64,000 bases of DNA from an uncultured Williamsia sp. (GTDB lineage Bacteria; Actinomycetota; Actinomycetes; Mycobacteriales; Mycobacteriaceae), in the NCBI RefSeq assembly GCF_947494875.1, contig NZ_CANLWM010000001.1:62001-126000 (forward strand). Direction: 5' to 3'. The notes beneath the pieces are model-generated. The model was not told the origin of the DNA. It was given only the letters and a program-made list of their open reading frames with translations, and searched no databases. Shown piece after piece: positions 52,321 through 61,769 of this stretch. The number at the start of each line of letters is the position of its first letter. The stretch's first letter is position 1. The translations under genes and the position numbers were made by a program.

Positions 52321-52914
52321 ATGTCCGGCGATCAGCGTCCGCCCACGCGGAGGGTTCCCTCCCGTAGATCCGTCGCACGCACGGACCGGGGTCGTCGACA
52401 TCCTCTCGAGCGCGACATCGACATCCGCGAGCGACGACTCCAGCTGCTGCTCGGGTTCGTCGGTCTGCTGATGCTCCCTCTCGCGATCGTGCCCGGCATC
52501 GTCATCTGGGCCTCTCAGGACGACGCGCCTGCACCTGTCATCACGATGGTCAACGCGACCACGGACACCACGTCTCCGCCGGTCACCCCGATCGCCTCGA
52601 CCCTCGGCCGCGACGACATCAACACGGTCGTCGCCCACTGGGACTTCGACGGCCAGAAGCACACCGGACGCATCACGGTGCCGCCGGGAACGCAGGCCGG
52701 CAGCAAGTTGCTGCTCACCGTCGACGACAAGGGCGAACCCACTCCTCCGCTCCCGCTCCGCGCGGACTCCAGCGTGACCGGCGTGGCCGTCGCCGTCGTG
52801 CTCGTCGGACTGGTGATCGCGATGTATCTCGCGCTCCGGGCGCTCATCACCAGCCGCTGCGACCGCGCCCGCATGGACGGCTGGGACGACGCACTCACGC
52901 GTCTGCTGAACTGA
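52321..52914 (+). CDS. Rv1733c-like two-helix membrane protein
   Basis: A 197-residue protein with two transmembrane segments: residues ~40-65 (LQLLLGFVGLLMLPLAIVPG) and ~150-175 (GVAVAVVLVGLVIAMYLALR). Between them is an extracytoplasmic domain (VVAHWDFDGQKHTGRI, PPGTQAGSKLLLTVDDKGEP). This is the layout of the Rv1733c family as I know it. Function is unknown. CAGGAGAG before ATG 52321 overrides a longer start at 52288. Confidence 0.78.
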   Translation: MSGDQRPPTRRVPSRRSVARTDRGRRHPLERDIDIRERRLQLLLGFVGLLMLPLAIVPGIVIWASQDDAPAPVITMVNATTDTTSPPVTPIASTLGRDDINTVVAHWDFDGQKHTGRITVPPGTQAGSKLLLTVDDKGEPTPPLPLRADSSVTGVAVAVVLVGLVIAMYLALRALITSRCDRARMDGWDDALTRLLN

Positions 52915-52950
52915 TCGGCGTCCCGTGGAGAGGCGCACCGCCATTCGTCT

Positions 52951-53778
52951 TCAGCGACGTCCGTCGCTGACCGCCGTGCGCAGAACCGACAGGACCGCGG
53001 ACCTGATGCGCGCGTCGACGCGATCGCTGGTCGCCGCGTAGAGGGTGATGTCGGGGATCGACGGCAGTCCGCGGACCTCACGGAGTCCCTCGGGAGGCGG
53101 GCCGATCCGCGGCAGGGGCGTCATCCCGACACCGGCGCGCGCAGCGCTCAGGACCGAGGTGTGATTCACACATTCCGTGGCGACCCGATGGCCGCGGCTC
53201 CCGAGTGACGCGACCGCCTGATGACGGATCGCGCAGGGCGGCGCGAACAACACGAGCTCCTCTCGCGGGGTGGTATCGGTCGCGAACCACTGCAATGCGA
53301 TCGGGGCGATGGCGACGCTGCCCCGTGCGGGGCGGGTGAGCATGAGAGCGATGTCGGCGCGAGCCTCGTGGACGAGGTCGCGGACGTGCGCGCTCCGGGT
53401 CAGCCGCAGTCGCACCGACCGGCCGGGCAGCCTGTCGTGGAGCAGCGCGACGACCGTCGGCACGAGGAACTCGGCGGCGTGCTCGGTTGCGGCGACGAGG
53501 ATCTCGTCGGCATCCAGCGGCATGATCGCGTGTAGTGCGTCGTCGTGCCGTGTGACGATGTCGCGCGCCCGGATCGCGAGTTCCTCGCCGTCACTGGTGA
53601 GCACGATCCCCCTCCCCTGGGGGATGACGAGGCGGCATCCGAGTTCCCTCTCGAGCTTGCGGATGTGCCCGGACACCGCAGCCGGGGACAGGTGCAGAGT
53701 CTGCGCGGCCCGTCGGACACCCGAGAACGCGACGACCGCCGCGAAGCTGCGCAGTGGGGTGATGTCCAACGTCGGCAC
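52951..53778 (-). CDS. LysR-family transcriptional regulator
   Basis: A 275-residue LysR protein with HTH GVRRAAQTLHLSPAAVSGHI and a ligand-binding domain (EILVAATEHAAEFLVPTVVA). It is divergent from the amidase at 53894. A 23-bp inverted repeat lies just upstream of its start, so it probably controls the amidase and itself. The effector is probably an amide or its acid. Confidence 0.92.
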   Translation of the reverse strand: MPTLDITPLRSFAAVVAFSGVRRAAQTLHLSPAAVSGHIRKLERELGCRLVIPQGRGIVLTSDGEELAIRARDIVTRHDDALHAIMPLDADEILVAATEHAAEFLVPTVVALLHDRLPGRSVRLRLTRSAHVRDLVHEARADIALMLTRPARGSVAIAPIALQWFATDTTPREELVLFAPPCAIRHQAVASLGSRGHRVATECVNHTSVLSAARAGVGMTPLPRIGPPPEGLREVRGLPSIPDITLYAATSDRVDARIRSAVLSVLRTAVSDGRR

Positions 53779-53794
53779 CGACCGAGACTATTCG

Positions 53795-53817
53795 ATCGTT
53801 CGTGATCCGTGAACGAT
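53795..53817. promoter_or_regulatory. LysR operator candidate ATCGTTC-N9-GAACGAT
   Basis: Perfect seven-base arms separated by nine bases, 17 bp from the LysR start and 77 bp before the amidase start. The TTC/GAA pairs around the centre agree with an interrupted LysR-type dyad. Confidence 0.55.
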
Positions 53818-53893
53818 GTTGGCTCGGCGCAGATGGCGGAGCACCGTCGACACCACACCCCACAGCGCACGACGACCCCGAAGGAAAGCCCTC

Positions 53894-55300
53894 ATGGACG
53901 ACGACCTCGTGTACCGCGACGCCACCGACCTCGCAGCACTGATCCGCTCGCGGGAGGTGTCGTCGGTGGAGATCGTGCAGGCTCACCTCGACAGGATCGA
54001 GGCTGTGAACCCGTCGATCAACGCCGTTGTCACGCTGAATGACTCGGCACTGGCCGCGGCACGCGCCGCAGACGAGGCGGTCGCTTCGGGCACCGATGTC
54101 GGCCCGCTGCACGGCGTCCCGTTCACGGTGAAGGACTCCATCGACACCGCCGGGGTGCTCACGCAGCGCGGCTCGCCGATCTTCGGCGGGCGGGTTCCGA
54201 CCGCCGACGCCACGAGTGTCGCCAGGATGAGAGCCGCCGGCGCGGTGTTGCTCGCCAAGACCAACCTTCCCGAGTTCTCGTACTCGACGGAGAGCAACAA
54301 CCTGCTGACCGGCCGGACCAACAACCCGTGGAACCTGGACCGGACGCCGGGAGGGTCGAGCGGCGGGGAGTCCGCCGCGATCGCGGCCGGGATGAGCCCG
54401 ATCGGACTCGGCACCGACCTCGCGATCTCGGTGCGTGGACCCGCTGCGCAGACCGGCATCGTTGCACTGAAGCCGACGCACGGACGTATCCCGATGACCG
54501 GCGTGTGGCCGCGGGTCCCTCGACGGGACTGGCACGTCGGGCCGATGGCGCGGTCCATCCGCGACCTCGCGCTCGGGTACTCGCTGATGGCCGGGCCCGA
54601 CGGGCGCGACGCATTCGCCGACACACCCGCAGACCTCGACACCGGTGTGGGCGCCGGCTCCGGGAGGCCACTGCGCGTCGGATGGTTCACCGACTCCGGG
54701 CTCGGTCCGGTCGACCCCGAGGTCGCCGCCACCGTTCGCGCCGCCGCACAGGCCCTGCAGGACGCCGGCGCCCACGTCGAGCCGGTGACGATCGCCGCCC
54801 TGGAGCGGGACAACCCGCTCGCCGCCTTCAACAAGCAACACGTCATGGAGCTCAAACCCGCCATGGCCGAGGTGATCTCGGGTCACGAGGACGAGATGTT
54901 CACCATGTCGCGGGCGATGCTCGCGACCCCGGACACCTCGATCCAGGATTACGTCGACGCCGAGCAGGCGTTCGAGCGGATCCGCGACGGCTACACCGAG
55001 TACTTCCGTCACTTCGACGCGGTGCTGCTCCCGGTCCTCCCGCTCCCTGCGCACGCCCATGGCCTGTCGGAGCTCGTCGTCGACGGTCAGACCGTCGACG
55101 CGACGCATGTCCAGGCGTACACGGTCCAGTTCAACATCACCGGGATGCCTGCGCTGTCGATGCGATTCGGCACGAGCGGCGACGGGCTGCCCATCGGTGT
55201 ACAGATCGCCGCGGCTCGGCACGCGGAATCGACGGTGCTGCAGGTGGCGTCATTGCTGGAGAGCGTCAGCCCGGTTCGCGGACTCCACCCGCAGCTGTAG
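53894..55300 (+). CDS. amidase (amidase signature family)
   Basis: A 468-residue amide hydrolase. The Ser-cisSer-Lys triad is visible: Lys in VPFTVKDSID, and the Ser pair in RTPGGSSGGESAAIAAG. One conserved element reads DLAISVRGPAAQTG where most relatives have GGSIR, a modest deviation. It probably cleaves an amide or acylated amine; the substrate is unknown. ATG 53894 has AAGGAAAG upstream. It is divergent from a LysR gene. Confidence 0.9.
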   Translation: MDDDLVYRDATDLAALIRSREVSSVEIVQAHLDRIEAVNPSINAVVTLNDSALAAARAADEAVASGTDVGPLHGVPFTVKDSIDTAGVLTQRGSPIFGGRVPTADATSVARMRAAGAVLLAKTNLPEFSYSTESNNLLTGRTNNPWNLDRTPGGSSGGESAAIAAGMSPIGLGTDLAISVRGPAAQTGIVALKPTHGRIPMTGVWPRVPRRDWHVGPMARSIRDLALGYSLMAGPDGRDAFADTPADLDTGVGAGSGRPLRVGWFTDSGLGPVDPEVAATVRAAAQALQDAGAHVEPVTIAALERDNPLAAFNKQHVMELKPAMAEVISGHEDEMFTMSRAMLATPDTSIQDYVDAEQAFERIRDGYTEYFRHFDAVLLPVLPLPAHAHGLSELVVDGQTVDATHVQAYTVQFNITGMPALSMRFGTSGDGLPIGVQIAAARHAESTVLQVASLLESVSPVRGLHPQL

Positions 55301-55317
55301 GCGGTACGGCAGGTCCC

Positions 55318-55914
55318 CTACGCGACCGGGCCCGGGGAGGCGGCGGCCATCAGCCGGACGGCCGCCTCTCGCGCGCTGCCCCAGGGATCGGATCCGACGC
55401 CGACGCCGTGGGCCACCAACGCCCCCTCGTGCAGGGCGAGGACCGCCTCGGCGAGACCGTCGTCGGTCACCCCGGCGTCGGCGACGATGCCGCGGAAGAG
55501 GTCGAGCAGTTCCTGTTTCTGCGCGGCGACCACCTTCGCCACCGCATGGGAGGGATCGCTGAACTCCGCGTGGGCGTTGGTGAATCCGCATCCGCGCCCG
55601 CCGTCGCTGTCGGACCAACCGGCCGACGCGTCGAAGACCGCGCGGAGCCGTCCGATCGGATCCGGCCCGGCGGCGTCGAGGGCCTCGTCTCGCACCGCCC
55701 GCCAACGACGATCCCGACCGTGCAGATACTGCTCGACGAGGACGTCCTTCGACCCGAACCGGTCATAGAGGGTCCGCTTCGTGACGCCGGCCTCCTCGGC
55801 GATCGTGTCGACGCCGACCGCGTGGATCCCCCGCTCGTAGAACAGTCGCGACGCGGTCTCGAGGATGCGCCGGGCTCCGGGAGTGAGTTCGGGGACGACC
55901 TGCTGCGAGCTCAT
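55318..55914 (-). CDS. TetR-family transcriptional regulator
   Basis: A 198-residue TetR protein with N-terminal HTH AVGVDTIAEEAGVTKRTLYDRFGSKDVL and a variable ligand-binding C-terminus. I use ATG 55914 rather than GTG 55920. It diverges from an EamA transporter. A long inverted repeat spans the gap and the transporter start, so it probably represses the transporter and itself. Confidence 0.92.
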   Translation of the reverse strand: MSSQQVVPELTPGARRILETASRLFYERGIHAVGVDTIAEEAGVTKRTLYDRFGSKDVLVEQYLHGRDRRWRAVRDEALDAAGPDPIGRLRAVFDASAGWSDSDGGRGCGFTNAHAEFSDPSHAVAKVVAAQKQELLDLFRGIVADAGVTDDGLAEAVLALHEGALVAHGVGVGSDPWGSAREAAVRLMAAASPGPVA

Positions 55915-55927
55915 GGACACCGACTAT

Positions 55928-55971
55928 ACCGATCTGTAAGGTCGGCGCCCATGAGAGGTTCACAGATCGGT
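55928..55971. promoter_or_regulatory. TetR operator candidate: ACCGATCTGT ... ACAGATCGGT
   Basis: Perfect 10-base arms at 55928-55937 and 55962-55971 are separated by 24 bp. The transporter ATG (55951) is inside the pair, so binding would block initiation of both genes directly. Confidence 0.6.
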
Positions 55972-57108
55972 GAAGTCAGAGGGCGGGTGTCGGTCCGCAC
56001 GGCGGCGACCTGCGGGTTGTCCGCTCTGTTCGTGCTGTGCTGGAGCTCGGGGTTCATCGGTGCGAAGCTCGGCGCCGCGGACGCCGACGTGGCGACGGTC
56101 CTGATGTGGCGCTTCCTGCCGCTCGCCGCGGTGCTCGCCCTACCCGCGTGGTGGCTGGCCCGTCGGCGCGGGGAGGTACCGGGCCGGCGGTCACTCGCCC
56201 GACAGGTGACGATCGGACTGCTCTCCCAGAGCGGCTACCTGCTGTCCGTCTACTGGGCGATCGCGCTGGGGGTCAACACCGGTACGACGGCGCTGGTCGA
56301 CGGGATCCAACCGCTGGTTGCGGCAGCCCTCCTCGGACCCGTTCTCGGCGTCGCGGTCTCGGGCCGTCAGTGGGTCGGGTTGGTACTCGGGCTCGCAGGG
56401 GTCGCCCTCGTGACGCTCGCCGACGCCGGAAGCAACGCGGTCGCTCCGTGGTGGTCGTATGCCGTCCCGGTCGCCGGGATGCTCGCACTCGTCGGCGCCA
56501 CGTTCGTGGAGCGGCGCGACTCCGACCCGGTGTCGCCGCTCACTGCGATGGCGATCCACTGCTGCACCAGCGCAATCGTTTTCGCGATTCTCGCCGTGGT
56601 CACCGGTCGGGCGGTCCCGCCCGGCGACGGGTCGTTCTGGGTGGCCATGGCGTGGCTCGTGGTGCTGCCGACCTTCGGTGGCTACGGCCTGTACTGGCTG
56701 CTCCTGCGACGGGTCGGTGTGACCCGCGTGAACACGCTGATGTTCCTGATGGCGCCGGTGACCGCGGTCTGGGGCGCCCTGGCGTTCGGCGAGTCGTTCA
56801 CCGTGACGACGGCGGTCGGGATGGCGATCGGGGTGGTGGCGGTCGGCGTGGTCGCCGCGAGCGGGCGATCAGACGGCGTCGCGGACCCCGGACCGGCGGT
56901 CGCGCAGGGCGGCCCACGCCCCGGTGCACCACAGCGCCCAGGCCACGAGCAGCGGTTGGAAGAACAGTCGGATCAGCCGGGCGGTGTCGGTGTCGAGCCC
57001 GAACGCGTCTCGGTGGTCGACGTATTGGGCGATGTTGCCCGGGAACACCGCGACGAAGAACGCCGCCACGATCCACCCCATGACCACCGTGTGGCGGTAC
57101 AGCAGTAG
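55951..57108 (+). CDS. EamA/DMT-family transporter with non-family C-terminal tail
   Basis: A 385-residue predicted membrane exporter with ten hydrophobic segments up to about residue 307 (GVVAVGVVAASGR), and EamA repeats in both halves. From there the frame continues ~75 residues of charged, Pro/Arg-rich sequence that is antisense to the DoxX gene, so the family part ends near 56874. A stop mutation or a sequencing slip could explain the tail. It is probably controlled by the divergent TetR gene. The substrate is unknown. Confidence 0.78.
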   Translation: MRGSQIGEVRGRVSVRTAATCGLSALFVLCWSSGFIGAKLGAADADVATVLMWRFLPLAAVLALPAWWLARRRGEVPGRRSLARQVTIGLLSQSGYLLSVYWAIALGVNTGTTALVDGIQPLVAAALLGPVLGVAVSGRQWVGLVLGLAGVALVTLADAGSNAVAPWWSYAVPVAGMLALVGATFVERRDSDPVSPLTAMAIHCCTSAIVFAILAVVTGRAVPPGDGSFWVAMAWLVVLPTFGGYGLYWLLLRRVGVTRVNTLMFLMAPVTAVWGALAFGESFTVTTAVGMAIGVVAVGVVAASGRSDGVADPGPAVAQGGPRPGAPQRPGHEQRLEEQSDQPGGVGVEPERVSVVDVLGDVAREHRDEERRHDPPHDHRVAVQQ

Positions 57109-57291
57109 AAGCGCGACGCCGAGGACGATCTCGACGACACCCGACGCGACCACCACGAACCCGGTGTCGAGCGGGACCCAGCCCGGGACCTGCGCGTCGA
57201 ACGTGTCGCGCGCGAAGGTGAGGTGCGCGGTGCCCGCGAAGATCAGGAACCCGCCGAGGACGCCTCGGGCGAAACTGCGCAACCAGGGCAC
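56869..57291 (-). CDS. DoxX-family membrane protein
   Basis: A 140-residue four-helix membrane protein. The order FARGVLGGFLIFAGTAHLTF, GFVVVASGVVEIVLGVALLL, VVMGWIVAAFFVAVFPGN and FFQPLLVAWALWCTG is typical. Relatives are linked to quinone or redox stress. AGGAG six bases before GTG 57291 fixes the start. The gene overlaps the convergent EamA frame by 240 bp. Confidence 0.85.
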   Translation of the reverse strand: MPWLRSFARGVLGGFLIFAGTAHLTFARDTFDAQVPGWVPLDTGFVVVASGVVEIVLGVALLLLYRHTVVMGWIVAAFFVAVFPGNIAQYVDHRDAFGLDTDTARLIRLFFQPLLVAWALWCTGAWAALRDRRSGVRDAV

Positions 57292-57394
57292 GAGAACTCC
57301 TGTCACCGGGGACCTGTGCTCACACGGTAGGTGCACGGCCGCGTCGTCGACAGCGCATGCTGACAACAGGCCGGGTGACGGTGAGGAGGTCGTG

Positions 57395-58270
57395 GTGCTG
57401 AGCAGCCGAGCCGACTGGACAGCAGGTGGACAGGTCGCCTCGCTGGTGCCGGGGAGATCGATCTTCTGGCGCCGCGACGGCGACCCCGATGGCGATCCCG
57501 TCACCCTGCTCCATGGGTTCCCGACGTCGTCTCACGACTGGGAACCGATGATCCCAGCGCTCACCGCAGCGGGATTCGCCGTCACCACCGTCGACCTGCT
57601 CGGCTTCGGGGCGAGCGACAAACCCACCGACCACCGGTTCTCCATCATGGAACAGGCATCGATCGTGGAGGCCCTGTGGGAGCACTGTGGTGTCGACGGG
57701 ACGGCCGTGATGGCTCACGACTACAGCGTCACCGTCGCCCAGGAACTCCTCGCGCGTGATCCGGCGCGCATCACGTCAATGACGTTCCTGAACGGCGGCG
57801 TCTACCCCGACCTCCATCGACCGATCCTGGTGCAGCGGCTCCTGCGCAGCCCGCTGGGCCGCATCCTCGGACGGTTCAGCTCGGAACGGATGTTCCGCGC
57901 CGCCATGGACGCCATCACCGCCGAGCCGCTCGCTCGCGAGGACCTGCACGAGCTGTGGCTCGACATCAGCACCGCCGGCGGGCAGAGGATCCAGCACGAC
58001 CTGTTGCGCTACATCGACGACCGACGGCAGCACGCCGCGCGGTGGACCGCCGCGATGGAGTCCTATTCGGGCCCCGTCCACTGCATCTGGGGCCCCGAGG
58101 ACCCCATCAGCGGCGCCCAAGTCCTCGAGCGACTGCGGACACGGATGCCGCGTGCCGAGTTCACCGCGCTCAGCGGGGTCGGCCACTACCCACACCTCGA
58201 GGACTCGCCCGCGGTCGCCGAGGCGATGGTCGCCTTCCTCGCGGCGCACAGGCCGCAGTCGCGCCCCTAA
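57395..58270 (+). CDS. alpha/beta hydrolase, epoxide hydrolase / haloalkane dehalogenase type
   Basis: A 291-residue hydrolase. HGFPTSSHDW is the oxyanion-hole motif, the nucleophile is Asp in VMAHDYSVTVAQ (Asp rather than Ser), and the general base His is in GVGHYPHLED. Asp-nucleophile enzymes hydrolyse epoxides or C-halogen bonds; substrate specificity cannot be read. AGGAGG five bases before GTG 57395 favours it over GTG 57392. It converges with the LigD-type polymerase, overlapping by 4 bp. Confidence 0.87.
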   Translation: MLSSRADWTAGGQVASLVPGRSIFWRRDGDPDGDPVTLLHGFPTSSHDWEPMIPALTAAGFAVTTVDLLGFGASDKPTDHRFSIMEQASIVEALWEHCGVDGTAVMAHDYSVTVAQELLARDPARITSMTFLNGGVYPDLHRPILVQRLLRSPLGRILGRFSSERMFRAAMDAITAEPLAREDLHELWLDISTAGGQRIQHDLLRYIDDRRQHAARWTAAMESYSGPVHCIWGPEDPISGAQVLERLRTRMPRAEFTALSGVGHYPHLEDSPAVAEAMVAFLAAHRPQSRP

Positions 58271-59349
58271 CCGTCGATCCGGTTGCCGTCGGCGTCCCAG
58301 TGCTCGGCCACCTTCTTCGACGGCTGCACGCGCGGCGGCTCGCCGGGCATCTTCGGGTAGTCCGGCGGGAAGTTGAGCTCCCCGCCGGGCAGGGTCTCCC
58401 ACAGCTCCAGCAGCGGGTCCAGCGAGTAGGCGGTGTCGTTCATACCCGCCCAGGGGTCGCCGTCGGCGACGTACTCCGGGACGGTGAAGAGGTTGTAGGC
58501 GGTGGGATCGTCCGTGTCGGCCAAGCGATCCCACGTCATCGGCGTCGAGACCGGCGCGCCGGGGCGCGGTCGCAGACTCCACGCGCTCGCGATGGTGCGG
58601 TCGCGGTTGTTCTGGTTGTAGTCGATGAACAACCGCTCACCGCGCTCCTCCTTCCACCACGCCGTGGTGACACTGTCGTCCCGGCGCTCGAGCTCGCGAC
58701 CGAACCCGATCGCGGCGTGCCGGACGTCCTCGAACGAGCGCACGGGTTCGATACGGACGTAGATGTGGATGCCGCGGTTGCCGCTCGTCTTCGGGTACCC
58801 GCGCAGGCCGAGCTCCTCGAGCAGCTCCCCCGCCACCAGCGCGACGCGCCGTGCGTCGGTGAACGTCGTGCCCGGCTGAGGGTCGATGTCGATGCGGAGT
58901 TCATCGGGGTGGTCGACGTCGTCGCGTGTGCACGGCCACGGGTGGAAGGTCAGCGTCCCCATCTGCGCGGCCCACACCGCGGCCGCCGGCTCGTGCGGAC
59001 ACAGTTCGTCGATCGGTCGGCGGCCGGGGGTGTAGACGCGGACGGTCTCGAGCCAGTCGGGTGCGCCCTTCGGCAGGCGCTTCTGATAGAAGCCGTCGGC
59101 CTCGCGGTCCTGGGTGCTGGTGGCGAGTTTCATGCCCTCGCGCCACCCGCTGGGCCACCGCTCCATGGCGAGGGGTCGGTGCCCGATCGCACCCATGAGG
59201 GGGTCACCCATCGTGGCGAAGTACTCGCACACCTGGAGCTTGGTCACCTCGGGTGTCGCGTCGGTGGCGTCGTAGACGACGCGGTCGGGGCTCGAGACCC
59301 GGACCTCACGATCACCCACCGTGACGGTGGTCGCCGGGGCTTTGGCCAT
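58267..59349 (-). CDS. LigD-type DNA primase-polymerase domain protein
   Basis: A 360-residue archaeo-eukaryotic primase-fold polymerase related to the PolDom of LigD. The metal-binding DxD is in ELRIDIDPQPGTTF; the conserved YPKTSGNRGIHIYVRIEP and IASAWSLRPRPGAPVSTP follow. It can add nucleotides at gaps or ends in non-homologous end joining or excision repair. It stands alone next to ligC, as Rv3730c and Rv3731 do in M. tuberculosis. ATG 59349 is used. Confidence 0.9.
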   Translation of the reverse strand: MAKAPATTVTVGDREVRVSSPDRVVYDATDATPEVTKLQVCEYFATMGDPLMGAIGHRPLAMERWPSGWREGMKLATSTQDREADGFYQKRLPKGAPDWLETVRVYTPGRRPIDELCPHEPAAAVWAAQMGTLTFHPWPCTRDDVDHPDELRIDIDPQPGTTFTDARRVALVAGELLEELGLRGYPKTSGNRGIHIYVRIEPVRSFEDVRHAAIGFGRELERRDDSVTTAWWKEERGERLFIDYNQNNRDRTIASAWSLRPRPGAPVSTPMTWDRLADTDDPTAYNLFTVPEYVADGDPWAGMNDTAYSLDPLLELWETLPGGELNFPPDYPKMPGEPPRVQPSKKVAEHWDADGNRIDG

Positions 59350-59418
59350 GGGTCCACGCTATCGGTGCGTGGGCCCGAGTGGGCACGGCTCGCCATCTCG
59401 GTGCGCCACAATGGCGGG

Positions 59419-60489
59419 GTGGATCTCCCCGTGATGCCTCCCGTCTCACCGATGCTGGCCAAGCCGGTGAAGTCCATGCCTGCGGACGCCTCCTACGAAC
59501 CGAAATGGGATGGGTTCCGCAGCATCTGTTTCCGCGACGGCGACGACGTCGAACTCGGCAGCCGCAACGAGCGACCCCTCACCCGCTACTTCCCCGAGGT
59601 GGTCGCGGCGGCGCTCGCCGAGTTGCCCCTGCGGTGTGTCATCGACGGTGAGATCGTGGTCGCCACCGACCACGGACTCGATTTCGAGGCGCTGCAACAG
59701 CGCATCCACCCCGCGGACTCGCGCGTGCGGATGCTGTCGGAGAAGACCCCCGCGGCGTTCATCGCGTTCGACCTGCTGGCTCTCGGCGACGAGGACTACA
59801 CGTCGCGACCGTTCACCGAACGCCGCGCCGCGCTCGTCGACGCCCTGGGCGGCGTCGGGCCGAGCTTCCACGTCACCCCCGCCACCACCGACGCCGACGT
59901 CGCCCAGACCTGGTTCTCCGACTTCGAGGGCGCGGGCCTCGACGGCGTCATCGCGAAGCCGTTCGACGTGACCTATCAGCCGGACAAACGCGTGATGTTC
60001 AAGGTGAAACACGAACGCACCGCCGACTGCGTCGTCGCCGGCTACCGCGTGCACAAGTCCGGTCCCGACGCGATCGGGTCACTGATGCTGGGGCTCTACA
60101 CCGACAGCGGTTCGCTGGCGTCGGTCGGTGTGATCGGTGCGTTCCCGATGGCCAAGCGGCGCAGCCTGTACGAAGAACTGCAGCCACTCGTCACGACGTT
60201 CGACGACCACCCGTGGAACTGGGCGGCGACCGAGGCGGGTCAGCAGACACCGGGCCGTAACGCCGGGTCGCGATGGAACTCCGGCAAGGACCTGTCGTTC
60301 GTGCCGCTGCAACCCGAGCGCGTCGTCGAGGTGCGTTACGACCACATGGAGGGTGAGCGGTTCCGGCACACAGCCCAGTTCAACCGCTGGCGCCCCGACC
60401 GGGACCCCCGCTCGTGCACCTACGAGCAGCTCGAGCAGCCCGTCACCTTCCGCCTCGACGACATCGTTCCGGGGCTCGGGTCGTCGTGA
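59419..60489 (+). CDS. ligC: ATP-dependent DNA ligase LigC
   Basis: A 356-residue DNA ligase, the typical length. The nucleophile Lys29 is in EPKWDGFRS, motif III/IIIa CVIDGEIV, IAFDLLALG, motif IV GLDGVIAKP and motif V VMFKVKHERTADCVV are intact. It seals nicks in repair. GTG 59419 gives the family start MDLPVMPPVSPMLAK. It is divergent from the LigD-type polymerase and overlaps the Nudix gene by GTGA. Confidence 0.95.
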   Translation: MDLPVMPPVSPMLAKPVKSMPADASYEPKWDGFRSICFRDGDDVELGSRNERPLTRYFPEVVAAALAELPLRCVIDGEIVVATDHGLDFEALQQRIHPADSRVRMLSEKTPAAFIAFDLLALGDEDYTSRPFTERRAALVDALGGVGPSFHVTPATTDADVAQTWFSDFEGAGLDGVIAKPFDVTYQPDKRVMFKVKHERTADCVVAGYRVHKSGPDAIGSLMLGLYTDSGSLASVGVIGAFPMAKRRSLYEELQPLVTTFDDHPWNWAATEAGQQTPGRNAGSRWNSGKDLSFVPLQPERVVEVRYDHMEGERFRHTAQFNRWRPDRDPRSCTYEQLEQPVTFRLDDIVPGLGSS

Positions 60490-60926
60490 GCGCGGCGATT
60501 CGTCCCATCGCCCTGGCACTCGTCCGGCGACCGACCGACGGCGCACTCCTGGTGACGGGCCACGGCATGGACTCCGACGACCCCCGCGTGCGACCCGTCG
60601 GCGGGGGCATCGAGTTCGGCGAGTCCGCGCGCGTCGCGCTCGACCGCGAGCTCCGCGAGGAACTCGGCGTCGGCGTCCGCGACGCCGAGCTGCTCAGCGT
60701 GTTCGAGAGCATCTTCACCGTCGACGGCGTGACCGGACACGAGATCGTCTCCGCCTTCCGCACCACCGTCGACGACCCCGCGCTGTACGTCCGCGACCAC
60801 TTCCCCATCCTCGACGCACCCCACGAGATCGCGTTCTGGTGGCGACCCGGCATCGACCGCGGGCGCCTCGTCCCCGAGGCGATCGTCGGGCTCGACGACG
60901 ACACCGACCGCAGCCGGCCGGTGTAG
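60486..60926 (+). CDS. Nudix hydrolase
   Basis: A 146-residue hydrolase. The Nudix box GGIEFGESARVALDRELREE followed by LG matches GxxxxxExxxxxxxREUxEExGU. Such enzymes clean up damaged or signalling nucleoside diphosphate derivatives. GTG 60486 overlaps the ligC stop as GTGA, so it is produced together with the DNA ligase; a repair or nucleotide-cleansing role is plausible. Confidence 0.9.
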   Translation: MSAAIRPIALALVRRPTDGALLVTGHGMDSDDPRVRPVGGGIEFGESARVALDRELREELGVGVRDAELLSVFESIFTVDGVTGHEIVSAFRTTVDDPALYVRDHFPILDAPHEIAFWWRPGIDRGRLVPEAIVGLDDDTDRSRPV

Positions 60927-60935
60927 GAAGAACGT

Positions 60936-61769
60936 GTGAGCATTCGTTTCGGCATCGGGGTCGGCGGCAACCTCACTCCCCCCGAGCTGCCCGGTCTGGT
61001 GGACAGGCTCGAGACCGACGGTGTCGACTCACTGTGGTTCTCCGAGTTGGTCCATTCGCCCGCCGTCGACCCGTTCGTCGGCATGGCGTTCGCCGCCTCG
61101 CGCACCACGAGGCTGAAGGTCGGGACGTCGGTCGCGATCCTCCCCGGCCGCCAGCCGGTCCTCGTCGCCAAACAGCTGATCTCGTTGTCGGCGTTGGCCC
61201 CTCGTCGGATCCTGCCCGTCTTCGGACTGCAGCCCGCTCTGCCCGACGACCGTGACCTGTTCCCCGTCCACGGTCGGCGCGGAGACGTGTTCGACGAGTC
61301 GCTGCGGCAGCTGCGCACTGCTCTCGACAGCGACGACATCCGTCAGGGAACCCCCGGTTCGCTCGACATCTGGTTGGGCGGCCGGGCACCGGCGGCGTTC
61401 CGGAGGATCGGGACTCTCGGCGACGGGTGGCTCGGGAGCTTCCTCACCCCCGCCGAGGCGGAGGCAGGTGTGTCCGCGATCCGTGCCGCGGCCGCAGACG
61501 CCGGGCGTCAGGTCGACGACGACCACTTCGGCATCACGCTGCTCGTCACCGACGGAGACCATCCCGACGAGGTGATGCGACGGATCGGAGCGCAGCGGCC
61601 CGACGTCGACCCGCGCGAGCTCGTCGCCACCGACTGGCCGTCGCTGCACAAGCTGATCGACCACCACATCGCCGCCGGTCTCAGCAAGTTCGTCATCGTC
61701 TCCGCCGGCGGTGACATCACGTCCTTCGTCGACCGGTTCGTCGGCGAGCTGCTCCCGCGCCAGAACTGA
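60936..61769 (+). CDS. luciferase-like oxidoreductase, F420-dependent type
   Basis: A 277-residue TIM-barrel luciferase-like monooxygenase/oxidoreductase. The N-terminus has [20 protein letters not shown], then [19 protein letters not shown] and later [13 protein letters not shown]. In Mycobacteriales such proteins often use coenzyme F420. The reaction is unknown. GTG 60936 has AGGAAG upstream, nine bases after the Nudix stop. Confidence 0.83.
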   Translation: MSIRFGIGVGGNLTPPELPGLVDRLETDGVDSLWFSELVHSPAVDPFVGMAFAASRTTRLKVGTSVAILPGRQPVLVAKQLISLSALAPRRILPVFGLQPALPDDRDLFPVHGRRGDVFDESLRQLRTALDSDDIRQGTPGSLDIWLGGRAPAAFRRIGTLGDGWLGSFLTPAEAEAGVSAIRAAAADAGRQVDDDHFGITLLVTDGDHPDEVMRRIGAQRPDVDPRELVATDWPSLHKLIDHHIAAGLSKFVIVSAGGDITSFVDRFVGELLPRQN

